This document shows, piece by piece, positions 48,481 through 60,430 of a stretch of 64,000 nt of DNA. The DNA lies in the NCBI RefSeq assembly GCF_005239225.2, contig NC_133302.1:13239991-13303990 (forward strand), written 5' to 3'. Made by a program: the position numbers and the translations under genes. Numbering within the stretch: the stretch's first letter is position 1; every line of letters starts with the position of its first letter. The stretch comes from Populus alba. Taxonomy: Eukaryota; Streptophyta; Magnoliopsida; Malpighiales; Salicaceae. Under the pieces are notes generated by a model, which was not told the DNA's origin, ran no database searches, and was given only the letters and a program-made list of their open reading frames with translations.

Positions 48481-48771
48481 AGGATTGTTAATGTAGGAAT
48501 TGACTTTTATTTTGATTTTAATTCCTTTTAGGTAAGACAAGTAGCTCAAGGCTTTAGAATATGTATTTAAGGAAAGCTTTGTTCATTATAATATTTATCT
48601 ACAATTTATCTTTCAAATATTCTTTACTTTTTTTTTTTACATACCTTTTTTCACAAGTTTTTTTGTTATTTACTTCTCTTTTTATCATGTAATCTAATAT
48701 TTTCTTTTAGTTTGTGTTAGCTTTCTATTCAATTTAAAGTTCATGGTTTATTACTCAATGTAAACCTTTTT
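48481..48771. other. Spacer between the gypsy remnant and a CACTA-derived piece
   Basis: T-rich DNA with nothing recognisable. Confidence 0.3.
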
Positions 48772-49320
48772 CACTGCCAGAAAATCGATAAATATAAATA
48801 AAAATACTGAAGAAATATTTTCATCGGTAAATTTCTGAGGGATTTTACCAATGAAAATATTTCCTTGGTATATAACGAGGGAATTACTGTGAAAAAAAAA
48901 ACAAAATAAAAAACAAAAAAAACGATGACGTGTCATTTTTACCAACATAATTACAAAAAAAAAAATATGATGATGTTCTTGAGACTAAAAGGTGTTGATT
49001 TATGTTGATTTAATTATTTTATAAATTTACAAAATGGATTTTTTTAAAATGTTTATAAATAATTACCAACGGAATTATTAATGGTATTTTTCGAGAGATA
49101 TACCGACGAAATGAAACGGATAATTTTTTTTTACGTGTTTGTTCCGTTAGTAAATCCGTCTGTAATAATAATTTTTATTACCAATAGATTTACCGATAGA
49201 CAAAAAATTACTTATAAAAGATTTACCGATAGAGCATTTTTGTCAGTGATTTCGTTGGTAAATTAATTACCAATGAAATATTTATCTTACGCCGATAGAA
49301 AAATTCTGTCGGTAAAACTG
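48772..49320 (+). mobile_element. CACTA-derived non-autonomous element
   Basis: Begins CACTGCCAGAAAATCGATAA, matching the CACTACCAGAAATT terminus at 272. Inside, TACCGA(C/T)(G/A)GAAATT-type motifs occur in both directions (for example ATACCGACGAAATG and TTCTGTCGGTAAAACTGC), the subterminal recognition repeats of CACTA elements. The right end (about 49320) is eroded. The flanks share a related phrase, (A)AATTTAAAGTT ... TAAACCTTT, at about 48730 and 49357. No transposase. Confidence 0.65.
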
Positions 49321-49693
49321 CTAAATGTAAACCCTATTTTATTTATACTTGTGGCTAAAATTTAAAGTTTTATATTCAATATAAACCTTTCCTATTTAGT
49401 GTTCGTCTTAAGTAAATTCATGAGCATTTATCATTTGTTTTTAAAAATAAAAATGTTTATCTTGTAAGAAGAAAACAAGAAAGAGACATAAATCGGAGCA
49501 TGGGTGCCCCTAAAGGTACAAATGAACAGGTCTGAAATATTAAAAGGCTTGTTTGGTAAAGGGGAGATGAACTAGAACTGTTATGTATACAATGACGACA
49601 CCTCCGTAGGATTAGTTAGCAAATTGCTTCATCTGTACTCTACTTCTCTGCTAGAAAAGAAAAATTAATACCCAAGCATTTCTGATATTGGTT

Positions 49694-49900
49694 TAAGCCT
49701 GTGATAGTGGTTAAGATTTGAAGTATTTTTTATTTAAAAATATATTTAAAAAATATATTTTTATTTTTTAAAAAATTATTTTTAATATTAGTATATTAAA
49801 ATAATCTAAAAATTAAAAAAAAATATTATTTTTAACAAAAATAAAAATAAATTATTAAAAAAAAAAACATAATTTGCACCGTAAACAGGCACTAAATCAG
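49694..49900. mobile_element. MITE of the TGTTTGG family (copy 10)
   Basis: Starts GCCTGTGATAGTGGTTAAG and ends GCACCGTAAACAGGC. The outermost GCCTGT / ACAGGC are inverted. The centre is A/T-rich with AATATTAGTATATTAAAATA. Non-coding. Confidence 0.6.
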
Positions 49901-51650
49901 TTGGTCTAAGAGGCGGCGGCTGACTTAGTGTACATGTATAGAGGAAGAAAGTAAACCATTAGAAGAAACTAGAAACTTATTATTCTGCTATAAATTAAGG
50001 TTAATCTCTTTGGTTTTCTCTCGTCCTTATTATTGCATAAATATTCTTCATGTTTTGCTCTAAGTCCATGGCTTGTAATTATTACTAGCTGGTTGCGTTT
50101 TTGATTACTTCTTTCCATATATAAAAATATTAATACCACACCATAATCAAGAATTTCAAAGAAGTTTTACTTTCTCGCAGTCTATTTTTTCCTGTGAACC
50201 TTAATTCATATAATTAAAATTTTTAAAGAGCGTTCGAAAACATGACTGTATTTATATTTTTATTATATATTTTTTATCGTTTTAATAGACTAATTATTAT
50301 TTTAATGCATTTAAGTACAAAAAATATTTAAAAAAACAATCGTAATTATATTTTTAAAATGCCACATAATAATCAATACGCTTAAACACACACAAAAAAG
50401 AAAAAGTTGCATCTGATCTATCAAGTGTTACAATTTTCTATCATCCTTCTTTGGCTATGGATTGCTTATATGCTAATATATTCAAGTCTTAACCAATAAA
50501 ATCTTGACATATGCTAAAACAATAAAACATACACACCATGTCCATCATGCTATGTAAATAAAAATAGGAAAATCTAAATATTTATACCAAGTTGAAAAAA
50601 AATAAAATTTCCACCTAAATACTTTAAATCTCAATTTCTTAACACATGTTTAATGCAATCTTTTTTTTTTTTTTAAATTAATAAAATGCTCATATGATCG
50701 ACATGCATATTGAATATTTCAATAAGATGTAAAGAAAAAATCAAGCAAAAAACCCATCCCTTATTCTAGATCAAGTACCGATATTAAGATCTTTCAACTG
50801 CTTTAAAAGTTTATAATATTATAGGAGTTCACTTATGTATTATTTCATTTTTTTTTATTTCTTCGTTAAGCCTACTTTCTTGATAAAATTACAAAATCAA
50901 ATGATACAACAACATTTCTTTAATAAATCAAGAATAATTAAATTCAATATGCATTGAGAAAATAAAATATATTATATAGTTTTTTTTTTAAATTATTTCC
51001 TTTTTATATTAGTTCCTGGATATAAATTTTCTAAATTAAATTTCAGCATAGAAAAAAAAGAAAAATAAGAATGGATACTAATTTTTTTTTTATATAAGTA
51101 AAATGCTACAAAAACCAAAATTGAAATAAAAAATCTTTATAAATACTAAATTTATTATTATTTTTTTAAATATGAATAATTATATTGATTATGATAACAC
51201 TATTATTATAATATAATCAAATTACTAAACAATTGCGATGTAAATCTCGTGATTATATGATCATACAACTAACAATCAAGATTGAGATCCAATTTTAGAA
51301 AGCTGAAAGAGATCTAATAGGAGTGTGATGGAATAAAAACTTGCCTCAAGGCATCAACACTATTAGAATGAAGTCAAATGATGCCACGAAGCCAGTTAAT
51401 TTTCAATAAGTCAGATTCAGTTCGTTCAAGAACCAAAGAATGCAAAAAGCTCTCTCACACGTCAAAAATGAAAAGTTTAGAACGATTATTCATCTATGAC
51501 TACCGAAATTTAAGCTTACATGTGCTTACATAATTATAAAAAATTAACCCAAATAGATCAATCCTTATGGACTGAATTGACTCACATACAAAAATTAATC
51601 CAAAACCTTTACTAGTAAGCCCATACCTTGATCTAAAGAAGCCTTGGATC
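49901..51650. other. A/T-rich intergenic DNA
   Basis: No gene. A degraded member of the TGTTTGG MITE family probably lies at about 50230-50375 (GCGTTCGAAAACATGACTG to AATCGTAATTATA). A non-A/T-rich patch at about 51300-51470 resembles nothing I know. Confidence 0.35.
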
Positions 51651-51654
51651 CTAG

Positions 51655-51760
51655 TTAAAAACAAAGTATTAATTAAGCTCAAATAAACTTTGAATTCTAA
51701 CTAAAAATAAAGTATTAATTAAGCTCAAACAAGTCTTGAATTGTAGTTAAAAAAATAAAA
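51655..51760. repeat. Tandem duplication, about 52-bp period
   Basis: AAAGTATTAATTAAGCTCAA occurs at about 51662 and 51711. Each copy is followed by (A/C)AA.(A/T)C(T)TTGAATT.TA, and a third partial copy begins near 51760. Confidence 0.75.
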
Positions 51761-51764
51761 ATAA

Positions 51765-53260
51765 AAATAAAGCTCATAAATCCTAAATCTTTATCTGTCA
51801 TGAGAAGAGAAGAAGAAAAAAAACATTTTAGATCTGATACAAGACTTATTTATAGCTTATAATGCCGCCCAATAATTCTAGAAATTAAAGGACAAGTTGC
51901 TGCTCCTCTGGTTTCCAAGTTAGATTATGATTATGATCACATACTTATATTTATCTTTTCTTTTTGGAAGGAAAAGGATGCTGCATTTAATGCAATATTA
52001 GAAAATATAATTAAGTTGCTGAATTATTATCCTTGCATGACAAGGAGACTATACCGGCTATATGTTTTTTAAGTTAGTTTAGATTCCTTTATTTTCTATG
52101 CTATGTTTTCTCTTCACTTGACAAGACAATAAAATAAAAATAATAAATCCTAATAATTAAAAGAAATAATCAATGTTCTCACATATAATAGAAAATTCAA
52201 TACCAGTAATTTGGACTTCACAAAACACATAAAAATATCACATAATAGGCTTGTCCAAACTTATACAAAATTGATAGTCTTATTATCGAAACATCATGCT
52301 TCAAAGGATTCCAAGTTCAATCTTGATTAAAATTTGCACAACTAGTCATTCAATATTTCTATCAATGCTCCTGGGTCTTGTAATGAGCCCATTTTGGAAC
52401 TCATAATGAATTATTGGTATGCAAGGCTAATACACGCCAAAGTGATTATATAAGAGTAATCAAATAACTAAATTATATCATTTTCGCAAGGTAAGGTATA
52501 TGATTAGTAGTATTATTCATAACCATCAAGACTTATTGCCAGCTTATGAGTTGTGAACCAATTGGAGAGGTACTAATAATAAAATCCAAACTAATAATAT
52601 TAATATCATCATAAAATCTGCCATTTAAGTCGTTAAAATGTTAGGGCTTATATGGTCCCACCCAAACACTGAATATTATATACTTTTGCGTGTACACTTG
52701 TGCTTGGAATGAACTTTGAAATCAAAGAGAAATTATAAAGGAAATGAGGTTTCTTGTCCCTGTGATCCAAGAAAATTATCTATTTGACCTCCTTGATGTG
52801 TACTATACGTGGGAAACCTAACCTCTGTATTGGTATAACTTAACTGCTGATGTGTCCCTCTCAGCGTGAATTGCACAAAACCTTGAGGAAAGCAAGCACG
52901 CAAGCAAGCCTCCGTATTTATTTTAGCATCTTCAGCAAAATACCCCTAAAAAAGCTATGCATTTAATATAGTTTTCATAAAATATATGTGAATATTGCTA
53001 TTACTGTAAATTACCTGTAGCGGGAGCAGCTGATTTTTACAAGCAAACGACAAAAGAAAGAAAGAACATGGAAAAGAAAATAATATAAATTATTCCTCAA
53101 AGTCACATGCAAGGCATACTGGACTTTTCCTTTATATGCATATGAACAAAAACGCGATCGCCTCCATAAATTAATTTGTGAAGGTAAGGGACGCAAGTGG
53201 AATTTCCAGTTATTATAAAGGCATGCATGTCTATGTAACCCTAAGCTGGTCTGTTTCCAG
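51765..53260. other. Intergenic region and upstream region of the MYB gene
   Basis: No gene recognised. The last 400 bases are the likely MYB promoter. They hold an RY-type GCATGCATG at about 53221 and a GCGATCGC palindrome at about 53154; I give these no regulatory meaning beyond the motif. Confidence 0.35.
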
Positions 53261-53273
53261 ACGTGATCCACAC

Positions 53274-53286
53274 TCTATATATATAG
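53274..53286 (+). promoter_or_regulatory. Probable TATA box of the MYB gene
   Basis: CTCTATATATATAGAGG is a strong TATA motif about 235 bases before the proposed ATG. It would place the transcription start near 53310, giving a leader of about 200 bases that contains a five-codon upstream ORF (53387) and a putative leader intron ending TTATTTCAG at 53516. Confidence 0.6.
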
Positions 53287-53518
53287 AGGGCATTCTCTCT
53301 ATTTTTTTCCAGCAATATTTCATAAACGTATAGCCTCTCCCCACCTGCAGCTAGGTTTGCCTCGCTTCACTTTCTTCTTTGCTTCCATGTACGTACATCT
53401 TTAATCAATGAAATGCATTACGAATATTCAAGAAAACAAACACTCGAACTGCTTAAAACAACTTTTCAGCAAGCTAATCAATGTGGTTTCTTTTCTTTTC
53501 TCTTATTTTATTTCAGGA

Positions 53519-54854
53519 ATGATGGCGGAATCACCATTACAGGATGAAAGTGCCCTAAAGAAAGGGCCTTGGACGCCAGAAGAAGATCAGAAGCTCATTG
53601 ATTACATTCAGAAACATGGCCACGGGAGCTGGAGAGCGCTTCCAATGCTTGCTGGGTTGAACAGGTGTGGAAAGAGCTGTAGGCTAAGGTGGACTAATTA
53701 TCTGAGGCCTGATATCAAAAGAGGAAATTTTTCCGAGGAGGAACAGCAAATTATCATAGACTTCCATCAAGTCCTTGGAAATAAGTAAATTCTTCTTGCT
53801 CCGTTCTGTTTACGTTATGTCTTAAATACACTAGCTATAATAATACTATCTTTCCAAGCAAACACTGTTTTCCCTTCATTAATGCAACCTGGACCACGTC
53901 GAACCTCAAAGCTTGACATGTACTGTGTTTGCAGGTGGTCAGCAATAGCACAGCATCTTCCAGGGAGAACCGACAACGAAATCAAGAACTTCTGGAATAC
54001 TCATCTAAAGAAAAAGCTTCTCCAAATGGGGATTGATCCTGTCACCCACAGGCCAAGAACTGACCTTAACATAATTACAAACCTACCACAGTTGCTTGCT
54101 GCTGCTGCAAATTTCAGCAATCTGATGAATATTCCCTGGGATAACGCAATCAAAGCACAGGTAGATGCCACCAAACTCCAGTTGCTGCATAACATACTGC
54201 AAGTCCTAGGCAACAGTCCACCTCCAAACATGGAAGCGCTTAGTAACCTCTTTGCATCTCGGGACCATCAGCTATATGAATACCTCAGAATGAACTCTCA
54301 GTTAGAGGGACTCCTAAAATGCGGCGAGGATGGTCTTTCTTCGCAAGGTGTCAACGCTCAGGCTCAGTCCAACTATCCAAATATCGATGCTCCTCAGCAA
54401 CCATTCAGTGATCACTATCCAATAAAGGATTCAAAACCACGTAGCCACAATAGCGACCAGTTAGTCTCTTCATACGGTTTTCCAACTTCAAACACACTGC
54501 CCCAGTTGGTTTCAGCCTCACCTGAATGTTCATCAGCAAACACAATCAACCCAAATGATATTATTTCTAACCCTTCTAATGCCACTTCAACCACATTTGA
54601 AGCGTGGAGGAATCTTATGGATGATGGGGCAAATGACAATTATTGGATAGATATAATTGAGTAAGTAAACATCCTTTTCACAATTAATTAATAACTTAAG
54701 TGGTATATATATATATATATAATATACGTTCTTAGTTAAAATCTTGAACTTAATTGCTGGTGTCAATGTTGTGGTTTTAAGGTCTCAGTTTTTATTGATT
54801 CATGAGTGCAATCTTTTTTGCAGCCAAGCATCTTCGCAGCCATGGCCAAACTAA
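53519..54854 (+). CDS. R2R3-MYB transcription factor
   Basis: Exons: 53519-53784, 53935-54660, 54824-54854; phases agree and give 340 residues. R2 has Trp18, Trp38 and Trp58; R3 has Phe71, Trp90 and Trp109, as in plant R2R3 factors. [19 protein letters not shown] and [20 protein letters not shown] are the canonical DNA-recognition segments. The sequence after the repeats ([30 protein letters not shown]) resembles the MYB9/107 and MYB53/92/93/39 groups, which regulate suberin and related barriers; I place it there tentatively and give no symbol. The start is ATG-ATG at 53519/53522, just after an acceptor-like TTATTTCAG. The usual N-terminus GRSPCC is replaced by AESPLQ, and the usual first intron inside R2 is absent. 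The terminal exon adds QASSQPWPN. If the last intron is retained, translation stops at 54662-54664. Confidence 0.9.
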
Positions 54855-56455
54855 AAAGAAAAGGCTCGGAGGAATTAAGAAGACGTATTTGACTGTAAAA
54901 TATGAGTTTCTTCCACTGTAGATTCCCACAACTCGTCAACAGATACACATACATATGTTACCAATGTACGAAGAAAGAATACCCCGACAGAAGGGATCAT
55001 TGTATACTCTTTTTTTTTTTTTTTTTCCTTGCATAATATTGGTCATACTATTTTGGATTTCAATATTGTATCTTATTGAGTTGTTATCAACTTATGGATT
55101 CGTGATCTTGAAAAGAAATATTGTATGTCTTGTTGCTCATATTTCGTCTGCACTTGATCAACAGCAGCACCGATCATAATGTTTCATGATAACAATTATA
55201 GGTTAAACCTTAGGCTCTTAATTTTCCATAAGAGTTGATGATGGAGAGTGAGGGATCCAAGGATTTCAAAGGGTGGATGGATATAAAATGAATTAGTTGT
55301 AGAGAGGGTGGAACACGAAATTGATGGTTGCAGGAGACCCACTACACTTCTGCCATGAGGAGGCTTGACCTTTGATAAGGTGGAAACCCATGTCAACGAC
55401 CTATACGTGGGCGGACGCAAAGGCAAGGACATAACGCCTAGACCCTTATCTACTTTGTTTTACGTTGATTCTCTCTCTGATTCAGACTTTGCAAAACTAA
55501 ACCAAAAAAGTTATCTTAAAGAGTCCATTTGTTAAGCAACTAATGTGGAGTTAACTAGTGATATATATATTTGCCTTTTGATAAGAAGTCAAGACAATTT
55601 GTTGCTAATTAGGTAAGATCATTTACTTTTGATCGAAGCTATTGATGCAAGATTATAGAAATTCAACTTGCGAACCTAACAGTCTCCTTCCTATTAGTTT
55701 CTAGAAGAACTAGCTAGCTAGGGTGCATGGAACGGGAATGGAGGGCTGCTGTTTCCCGTTGAAAGTCTTTCCACGTATATGTAAGCTAAGAAAAATTCCA
55801 AATTGAATTGTACAAACATATATATATAATATATATACACAAGGATAAAAGTGAAACTTGGCTAAAATGCAGCTTGTTCATGCTAGCTAGATAACATTAT
55901 CCGACAAGAGAGTATACTTGATCATATGATAAATTCTTGGTAGGTGCTTTTTTGACCTTTAATGAACAACTAACCTACCAACCATGCCAAATTTAAGCTC
56001 ATATTCCAACCTAAATAGATACGTACTTCTGTATGATAAAAGGAGAGGATACTTTTTATTTTATTTTATCATTGTTTCATAACATCACGATATCAAAATA
56101 TTAGATATATATATTTTGGTAAAGACCAAACGGACCCTGAATCCATATATGTACATCATTCTAGCTGTCGAACGTACGTAATTGGCACATATCATTAACA
56201 TCATAATATATATGAAAAGATGATTTACTGCGCCCAGCGATGGAAAACTAAATCCACAAGTTGAAATATTGAGTTAAAACAGACAAATGCGTGTGTGTGT
56301 GTGTGTATTCTTTGACTTTGGGGGCGTTTAGAGTGATGGAGGCTCGTGCAAGTTACAGTACTGCCGGGTATCATGATTAAAAAAAATAAATTAATCACGA
56401 GTTAAAAACTTCTATAATTAGTCGAATTAATATGATAAAACAATCAATATATATA
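54855..56455. other. 3' region of the MYB gene and intergenic DNA
   Basis: No further gene. A T run lies at about 55009-55026, a (GT)n tract at 56290-56307 and a short (AT)n tract at 55822-55838. The 55200-55440 stretch is less A/T-rich and could be a fragment of an unknown repeat. Confidence 0.35.
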
Positions 56456-56459
56456 ATTC

Positions 56460-57612
56460 CAATTCGTAATTACCATTAGAATCAGTGAAGAAAGTAATTC
56501 CGCCAATAATCACTTGTAGAATTCCCAACATAAATAAATCGTCGCTGATTGCAACAGAATTACATCAACTGATGGTTAATTTTTTATATTATTACCGACA
56601 AAACTTTTCTTCATAATGCTTACTTAGCAAAATATTACACTACCGATTTTAAAGTTTTATTGATGAAAATTTCAGTTGATATTTACATTCGCGATTCATC
56701 GATAAGCATTTTATTAATAAAATCATAAATAGAAATAATCTGTTATTTTTATTGGTAATTTTTGATTTATTAGTAATAAATTTACTAATAAATTTACAGA
56801 CGAATAAAGCGAGTAAAATTTTTTCTTAACCTGTATCATTCTGTTGGTATTTCTCTCGAGATGTTTACCATATAACTGATGGAATATTATATGCAATTCT
56901 GTCAGTGTTTTTAATTTTTTGTCGGTAAATATAACAAATCACCGATGAAATATTATTTATAATTTTATTTGAAAGCTCACAGTAGCAGTGATATTTGTAG
57001 TGATTTTTTTTTCAACTCTCTAAAATATAATGATGAAAGTGTTCTGTTAGTAACCCTGCCAATAATAATTTAAAATATATTTTTTAAAAATATATTGAAC
57101 AGATATAGAAAAATAATTAAAATCAAATATATAAAATTAAATTAAAATAATATAAAAATTTAATATTTATTACAAATTTAAACATTTTTACGTTCAAATA
57201 CAATAAATTTAAAACAGAGACGACATTGGAGGAGAAGGAATAAATCTAAAACACTGGTAATGCTGGAGGAGGAAAAGGAAGCTAATAGTCACCAGGACCA
57301 TTGGGCCAATAAGAAGGAGCACATGGATCACCCATGTGTGATCTCATCTCCATCACCACTCGTTGGAGTTGTTTATAATCTATAGTGAGTTGTTCATATT
57401 TTTCATAGAGATTAGTTGTTCGATTCTATGCTTGTTGGTTTAACATCGGCTTAAACTCGGGAGTTTAAATGCTTGGAATCAATTGCGAGTATCTAATAGT
57501 CAAAACACGAATGACCATCTACAAGTTCTCGGCTATAGTGTTAGAGAGTCCATATACTTGGTTTCTATCGGTTCCACTGGACGATCCTACCTCTAAATAT
57601 GGCGTAACAAAG
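56460..57612 (-). mobile_element. CACTA element remnant with transposase C-terminal region
   Basis: The part at 57240-57612, read on the - strand, gives VGSSSGTDRNQVYGLSNTIAENL, then EFKPMLNQQA, YEKYEQLTIDYKQLQRVVME and MRSHMGDPCAPSYWPNGPG (listed in pieces). This is the coiled-coil and Pro-rich C-terminal part of plant En/Spm transposases (Transposase_24 type). Stops interrupt it. Left of it, 56460-57060 carries the A/T-rich subterminal type with ACTGATGG, TTACCGACAAAA and TTGTCGGTAAAT in both directions, plus terminus-like CACTTGTAGAATTCCC (56511) and, inverted, TTTGTAGTG (57002). The N-terminal part of the transposase is not found to the right. Confidence 0.75.
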
Positions 57613-59245
57613 CTTTTCAAGTAAAAACCCTCTATTATTATAAAAAGAGATGATTAATTTACTCTTTAACACTTTCAAAATTCCTTACTTTGAGTATCTT
57701 GTGGGTACCACAACTTAGCACTTCACTAAAATAATGAGTGTAGTTAAAAGATTGAACAAACCATAAAACCTAGCAAATTATCACCGGGAAAAAGAATGAG
57801 ATGGAAATGAATAATATTGAAGAAGGTGGTCACAAAAGGAAAAAGAAAGATTATCAAAGCACTTATGATTTTCAAAAATCTAGTCCTACTATACGAAGTT
57901 AGGTTGTCAATTCCGTTTCGATAGGTGTTCCGTTTTTTCAATTGGAATGGAATGTTTCAGTTTCGTATTACGAACACTAACTTTACCTCACTTTTTCTTG
58001 AAAACCAATCCAATAACCAAACTAGCCCACCAAATAATCAAAATAATAATCACCTATGAAGTTTTTTTTTTTTTAAAATCAAAGAACAATTTTCAACTAT
58101 TATCAATATTACTAAGTGAAATGTACTGAAGATTGTTGAGTATTGGTCAAGTTACCCCTACTCCATTGACTCCATTGAGCCATCATTCCTAAAATGATAC
58201 AAACCAAATAAAACTTATGAATACAATGCTTATATTGTTGGACATAAAATTAATGAATATGTAGCCTTTAAGAGAAAATCCTTCAACTTATTAAGGAAGG
58301 ATAAATCACCTACAACTAAGCCTAAAAGCCTAAAATATTAGCGTAAACCAACTTTCAAATCATGCCTCTAGAAATGAAGTAAATAATATTGAAGAAATGA
58401 AAAAAGGCAGGATAGTCATGAAGGTAACATTAAAAGCTATATAGAACAATGATGCAAGCAGGAAACTCAAGGCTTGAAGCTTGTTCAGCCCGTGGGCTTT
58501 GGCCTGTCGTTAATTAAATTCAGATCTTTCTTTCCAAAAGTAAACCCAAGAAAGAAAGAAAACGGACGAATTCCCACCTTCTCAAGTTCATTGCAAATCT
58601 TTAAAAAAGAATAAAATAAAAGAACTCCCAAGTCCTCACCTTTTATGTGTTCATTTGTGAGCATGATGAAGCAAGTGGATATTTCCAAACCTCCTCAAGA
58701 ATCTCCTCAACGCAGTTTTTGTAACGATGATATGCTAAATGTTCATATTCAGTAGTCACCGTGATGTTTATTATAGCCTATAGTGGAATTATATTTTGTT
58801 TCTTTTTCCACGACCATAGTTATTTCATGTTCAATTCTCTCCATTCCATATTACTCTAGGATGAGATAATTGCTTAGAAATTACTCCCAAGTTGCTTGCC
58901 GGTATCTTACCTCTGCAATCCTTTAACATGTTTGCAGAAAGTTGATTTCTTTTTTCTTTGTGTAGCTATATTGCTTCGATGTTTTTTCTGTATGTTGAAT
59001 GAATTGAATTTGATTCAATTCTTAGAGCTTCTAGTAGTGAATACTTCACCTCTCTTCCCCTTCAGCCATTCATGTTATTATTCAAGCTTTCTGTTGTTGA
59101 AATCCTAAGCGTTCTCATGTTAAAGTTTTCTCAAATCTGATTATTAATATATCTCCCTCACCTCATCCATACATGGACATATCAGCCCCTTGTTGGTATT
59201 TCAGATTCTTAGGCCTAAATAAGTTCCTACCTATGTGATCTTTTG
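57613..59245. other. Intergenic DNA without a recognisable gene
   Basis: Less A/T-rich than most spacers from about 58130, but no frame resembles a known protein. It may be decayed flanking sequence of the gene fragments that follow. Confidence 0.3.
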
Positions 59246-59250
59246 TGCAG

Positions 59251-59366
59251 GCCACCAATGGATTGTGGATGGCAGGATTTCCCTAGATAAACCTCTTGAT
59301 TCTGTTATTTTATCGCACCTGAAGCAGCTCTCTGAAACGAACAAGCTCAAGAAGATGGATTTGCAT
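59251..59366 (+). pseudogene. Orphan exon of a calcium-dependent protein kinase (CDPK/CPK)
   Basis: An acceptor TTTTGTGCAG precedes a 116-base open stretch ending at a donor GTAAGA. In phase 2 it reads (C)HQWIVDGRISLDKPLDS, then VILSHLKQLSETNKLKKMDL. That is the end of the CDPK kinase domain (family HPWI) and the start of the autoinhibitory junction (family LSRLKQFSAMNKLKKMAL). Functional CDPKs continue into four EF hands. Neither the upstream kinase exons nor EF-hand exons are visible within several kb, so this is an isolated, non-functional fragment with intact splice sites. Confidence 0.8.
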
Positions 59367-59735
59367 GTAAGATTCTTGCAGATGTGCTGTAGTTTTCTTT
59401 GATTATTTTACTGGTTCCATTGGAAAAATTAAGGAATATATGAACTAGTTTGATTGTTGAATGATCTGATAGTGTTAGCTCTAAAAGAACAGGGCCGATA
59501 TAACTCTTAATTCAGCTATTTGCATGACAACTGCTTTATCTGGTGGTCCCTCTTTGCTCGTCATCATGTCCATAAATTATTTATCAGATTCTTAATAAGA
59601 TTCTTTGCTTTTCGATATTCTTTGCTTGTTTATATGATGACTACATAAGATTCTTAATGTTAAAAGTGCTTTCGTAAGTTTTTTGCTTCTTTTAATAACA
59701 TGATGTGGGCATTTTATAAGCTGCCTTCATAGGAA

Positions 59736-59934
59736 AATACCAAAAGCATGGCTTGTATAAGCCTGTTCAGATGAATTCAGTGCTTCGTCCTGTTCTAAAG
59801 AATGGAATTTCACCTCAGAAGAGGAGGTTTCTTCTCTCTCATCTTGGTCGGATGATCCAGAAGAAAGTCCAAGCACTACTGGCTCTACCTTTATTACCAG
59901 AGATGTTCTTGCATCAGAATCCATGGCACAGGTT
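59736..59934 (+). pseudogene. Possible orphan exon of an unknown gene
   Basis: Between an acceptor-like GCCTGTTCAG (ending about 59770) and a donor-like GCACAG|GTTTCAG (59934) one + frame reads SDEFSASSCSKEWNFTSEEE, then VSSLSSWSDDPEESPSTTG. This is Ser- and acid-rich, as in a disordered region. A second + frame and one - frame (59727-59924) are also open, so the coding frame is not certain. I recognise no family. It lies 370 bases beyond the CDPK exon, but a shared origin cannot be shown. Confidence 0.3.
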
Positions 59935-60321
59935 TCAGCTTAGCTACTAGCAGCAACATTGCTGCTTTTGTACAAGAGGGAGATTTTTCTCCACTGAATT
60001 GGGTGGTTGCTTAGATCAGTAAGCACTAAAAACACAGAATTTGTGTAAGATGTTGAGTATATACTCTTTTGAAAAAGCAGAGAATATATCTTTTATTCCT
60101 TCTTCTTTAACAGATGCATAAAATGTTTTGTCGTATTGTTAGTGGTAAATAAAATCTGACTCCAAGCATTGCTTTCACTTGTTCTATCAGCCACCACTCA
60201 TATCACTGAATCTTTAAACAAATAAGTTACACAAGGTTCCCTTGTACTTCCATGTCCTCCGACTTACTTGAAGGAAATTCTTACCAGAGAGGGGAAGAGA
60301 GTAGCGCGGGCGACTACAAAA

Positions 60322-60430
60322 AGTATAGTTTTTAACCCGGACTGGTTCAAGGTCTGAATTTCAGGTTTTAACTTAGTCACCAAGTTATCCGGGCTCTCTT
60401 TAAATGGATCTAGAAAATCTGATTCACGTT
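60322..60430. mobile_element. Fragment of the CCCGG-armed element
   Basis: TATAGTTTTTAACCCGGACTGG then GGTTTTAACTTAGTCACC and TTATCCGGGCTC resemble the left arm of the element at 44199-44486. The right end is not found. Confidence 0.45.

Noticed and set aside
53882..53934. Open frame leading into the second MYB exon from an ATG at 53882
   Set aside because: It lies in the intron. The true exon begins at 53935 after TTTGCAG, and the R3 repeat needs the join to 53784.
54001..54639. Open frames on the - strand inside the MYB gene
   Set aside because: They are mirror frames of the MYB exon and show no protein character of their own.
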